Assembly (NCBI GenBank): GCA_025450405.1
Contig: JANWHL010000085.1
Location: 1 to 33,797, forward strand
Direction of reading: 5' to 3'
Origin: Ktedonobacterales bacterium
Lineage (GTDB): Bacteria; Chloroflexota; Ktedonobacteria; Ktedonobacterales; JADMIN01
Length of the DNA: 33,797 nt
In this document: one piece after another, positions 32,259-33,797 of the stretch
Position numbering within the stretch: the first letter of the stretch is position 1
Layout: the number at the start of each line of letters is the position of its first letter
Notes under the pieces: model-generated
The model's database searches: none
What the model was told of the DNA's origin: nothing
Seen by the model: the letters and a program-made list of their open reading frames with translations, nothing else
Program-made: the position numbers and the translations under genes

Positions 32259-33491
32259 ATGCCAGATATCTTCGATCAGCGCCGCGACGAGCATCTCAAA
32301 AAATCGCAGGCCTTCCTCCAGGAGGCCAACAACCTCTTCCGCGACGACCTGCTCTATCGCTCGGCCCTGGCCGATGCCGTCTCGGCCATCAAGCACAGTC
32401 TCCAGGGGTACCTCTGGATGCGTGTGGCGGCCGCGCCCGCGGGAGAGCAGCGCCAGCGCTGGCAGGAGGTCGCGCTGAACGGCAGCATGCCGCAGCTGTT
32501 GCGCGCCAGCGAGGAAGCCGGCCTGCAAACCGGGGATGTGCGCCGGACCGTCCTGGATATGAACGACCGGCGGAACGAGCGCACGCACGACTCGCCGCGC
32601 AGCCTGATCACCCCGGACCAGGCTGAGCAAGCGGTGCGGATCGCGCGCGCCGTGTATGACCGCGTGCTGCGCGCCAGCGGGCGCGCGCCAGTGGGCGTTG
32701 GCACCGCTGCCAGCGCTGGCAAGTCCACCGCCGCGGCCGCCACCCAGACGGGCACCCGGCCCACCGAGCCGGTACGGGTTGGGCCCGCAATCGCGGGCGG
32801 CTCCTCGGCCGGTACGCTGGCCCCGCGGCCACCGACGCCCACTCCGGCGGGCGACCGGGCCCCGGCCAATGGCAAGACGGCCGCGCCGGACGCCGAATCA
32901 ACCCCGCCGGTGGTCCCGGCAGTGCCCGACGATCCGGACGATGGCCCGCTCGGCCCGCTATCAGACGACCCGCTGCCGCTCCGTCACCGCCGGGGAACGG
33001 CCTGGCGCTGGATCGGGCTGGCCGCCGCGGTGGTGATCAGCGCGGTCATGGGAGCCGCCGTGACGTATCCCGTCGCGGCGGGGGATGTGCCGTCCTGGGT
33101 GCCGATCCGCGGCTATCTCCCGGGCCCGGCCACCACGGCCACGTCGATGCCCACGCCTACCATCACGGCCGTCCCGATCCCTAGCGGCCCCATTCAGCTC
33201 GGCACGCTGGTGATCACCGTCGCGGCCTGCGGGACGACGCCGCGCACCCTCACGCTCGAGAACACCGGGCCGACGGCGGTCGCCTGGGCGGCGGGGAGCC
33301 CGGATGTGCCAGGCAGCGCGCTGGCGCTGGTGACGGCCAAGGGTGCGGGTGCCGCGCGGCCCACGCTCGCGGGCCGGCTCACGGCGCACGGCAGCGTCGC
33401 GTTCGCGCTGGCGGCGCCGGCCACTGGCCCCGCGCACGTGGTCGTGATCGCCGACGCCGGGACGGCGGAGGTGGCCCTCGCGCCGTGCTGA
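32259..33491 (+). CDS. HEPN-like domain protein with single membrane helix and C-terminal two-cysteine beta domain
   Basis: ATG 32259 has GGAGGA five bases upstream, giving 410 residues. Residues 5-140 are all helical (RRDEHLKKSQAFLQEANNLF, LADAVSAIKHSLQGYLWM) and end in DMNDRRNERTHDSP. There Arg105-x4-His110 matches the R-x(4-6)-H motif of HEPN domains, many of which are RNases. A disordered Ala/Pro/Thr region (145-240), a basic stop (RHRRGTAWRW) and one membrane helix (252-273) follow. Residues 290-310 form a Thr/Pro linker. The C-terminal domain (311-410) is beta-rich with Cys324 (CGTTPRTLTLENTG) and the terminal Cys410. The predicted topology is N-in, C-out. The HEPN assignment rests on pattern alone; a HEPN fold without RNase activity is equally possible. 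It has its own promoter. Confidence 0.8.
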   Translation: MPDIFDQRRDEHLKKSQAFLQEANNLFRDDLLYRSALADAVSAIKHSLQGYLWMRVAAAPAGEQRQRWQEVALNGSMPQLLRASEEAGLQTGDVRRTVLDMNDRRNERTHDSPRSLITPDQAEQAVRIARAVYDRVLRASGRAPVGVGTAASAGKSTAAAATQTGTRPTEPVRVGPAIAGGSSAGTLAPRPPTPTPAGDRAPANGKTAAPDAESTPPVVPAVPDDPDDGPLGPLSDDPLPLRHRRGTAWRWIGLAAAVVISAVMGAAVTYPVAAGDVPSWVPIRGYLPGPATTATSMPTPTITAVPIPSGPIQLGTLVITVAACGTTPRTLTLENTGPTAVAWAAGSPDVPGSALALVTAKGAGAARPTLAGRLTAHGSVAFALAAPATGPAHVVVIADAGTAEVALAPC

Positions 33492-33528
33492 GCCGACCGC
33501 GCCACACGGCGGCCGCAGGTGTGGGCCG

Positions 33529-33797
33529 TCAGACGGTGGGGTACGGTGTGGGCGTGGGCAGACCCCAGTATTGGCCGGCCCCGTAGCTCGGCGCCAGGAA
33601 TACGTAGGTGTAGGCGTTCCACGCCGCCTCCGGAGTTAAGCTGTCCCATTTCAGGGTTGCCGCCGTCCGTGCCGTGACATCCGCGGACCCATAAGCGGAC
33701 ATGACGATGTTGCCGTAGTCATCCTGAAAAGGACCGAGCACACCCACATCCACATCGTTGACCGCCACGCCACTGGTCCACAGGGCCTTGAGCGCGC
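33529..33797 (-). CDS. C-terminal part of an unidentified protein (partial)
   Basis: The minus-strand frame stops at 33529 and remains open to the window edge, giving about 89 residues: ALKALWTSGVAVNDVDVGVLGPFQDDYG, then SADVTARTAATLKWDSLTPEAAWNAYTYVF, ending YWGLPTPTPYPTV. It is rich in Tyr, Trp and Thr with a Pro/Thr tail, suggesting a secreted or surface beta-rich protein. A GTG at 33768 could start a short 79-residue version, but the coding pattern continues past it, so I treat it as truncated by the window. It converges on the HEPN-like gene, 37 bases apart. Confidence 0.6.
   Translation of the reverse strand, partial: ALKALWTSGVAVNDVDVGVLGPFQDDYGNIVMSAYGSADVTARTAATLKWDSLTPEAAWNAYTYVFLAPSYGAGQYWGLPTPTPYPTV

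Overview
The window is a high-GC (roughly 65-70%, judged by eye), gene-dense bacterial chromosome segment. The mix suggests a Chloroflexota (Thermomicrobia-like) or similar deep-branching Gram-positive-type bacterium: a GAF-SpoIIE-HATPase regulator with STAS partners, a MalT-like LuxR ATPase, a MoxR/DUF58/transglutaminase operon, BBE-type FAD oxidase, DinB and SnoaL proteins, Thr/Pro-rich single-pass membrane proteins, and many GTG starts behind AGGAGG sites. This placement is inference. I found no rRNA, tRNA, CRISPR, insertion sequence or phage gene.

Layout. 1-111 is the tail of a plus-strand gene. 275-2601 (minus) holds an MFS exporter and a four-helix membrane protein with a degenerate receiver domain. 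2905-4215 (plus) is a histidyl-tRNA synthetase with an atypical motif 3, converging on a minus-strand lipoprotein (4249-5028). From 5256 the plus strand carries a 1001-residue LuxR ATPase, then four small-molecule/stress-type genes (ABM monooxygenase, DinB, SnoaL, BBE-type flavin oxidase) up to 11450.

11485-23920 is entirely on the minus strand. In transcription order it holds a TetR regulator; a Gly/Tyr-rich membrane protein; a large Ser/Pro-rich single-pass protein; a sensor-like membrane protein lacking a kinase domain; a pyridine nucleotide-disulfide oxidoreductase; a partner-switching module (GAF-phosphatase-kinase fusion plus two tandem STAS proteins); an unrecognised protein; and a phytoene-desaturase-like oxidoreductase. 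24501-29170 (plus) is a classical MoxR-DUF58-transglutaminase operon. It is followed by a Xaa-Pro peptidase, a 64-residue zinc-ribbon protein (minus), a threonine dehydratase-like PLP enzyme, and a HEPN-like/single-TM/beta-domain protein with its own good sigma70-type promoter. The right edge cuts a minus-strand gene.

Most notable points: (i) two unlinked single-pass membrane proteins share an extracytoplasmic C-terminal module with two cysteines, the second being the last residue, but have different cytoplasmic heads, one HEPN-like; (ii) short tandem duplications sit at or just after the stop codons of four genes; (iii) a phosphatase-kinase fusion with duplicated STAS partners, one of which runs 121 bases into the next gene; (iv) several signalling or enzyme proteins lack a key residue or domain.
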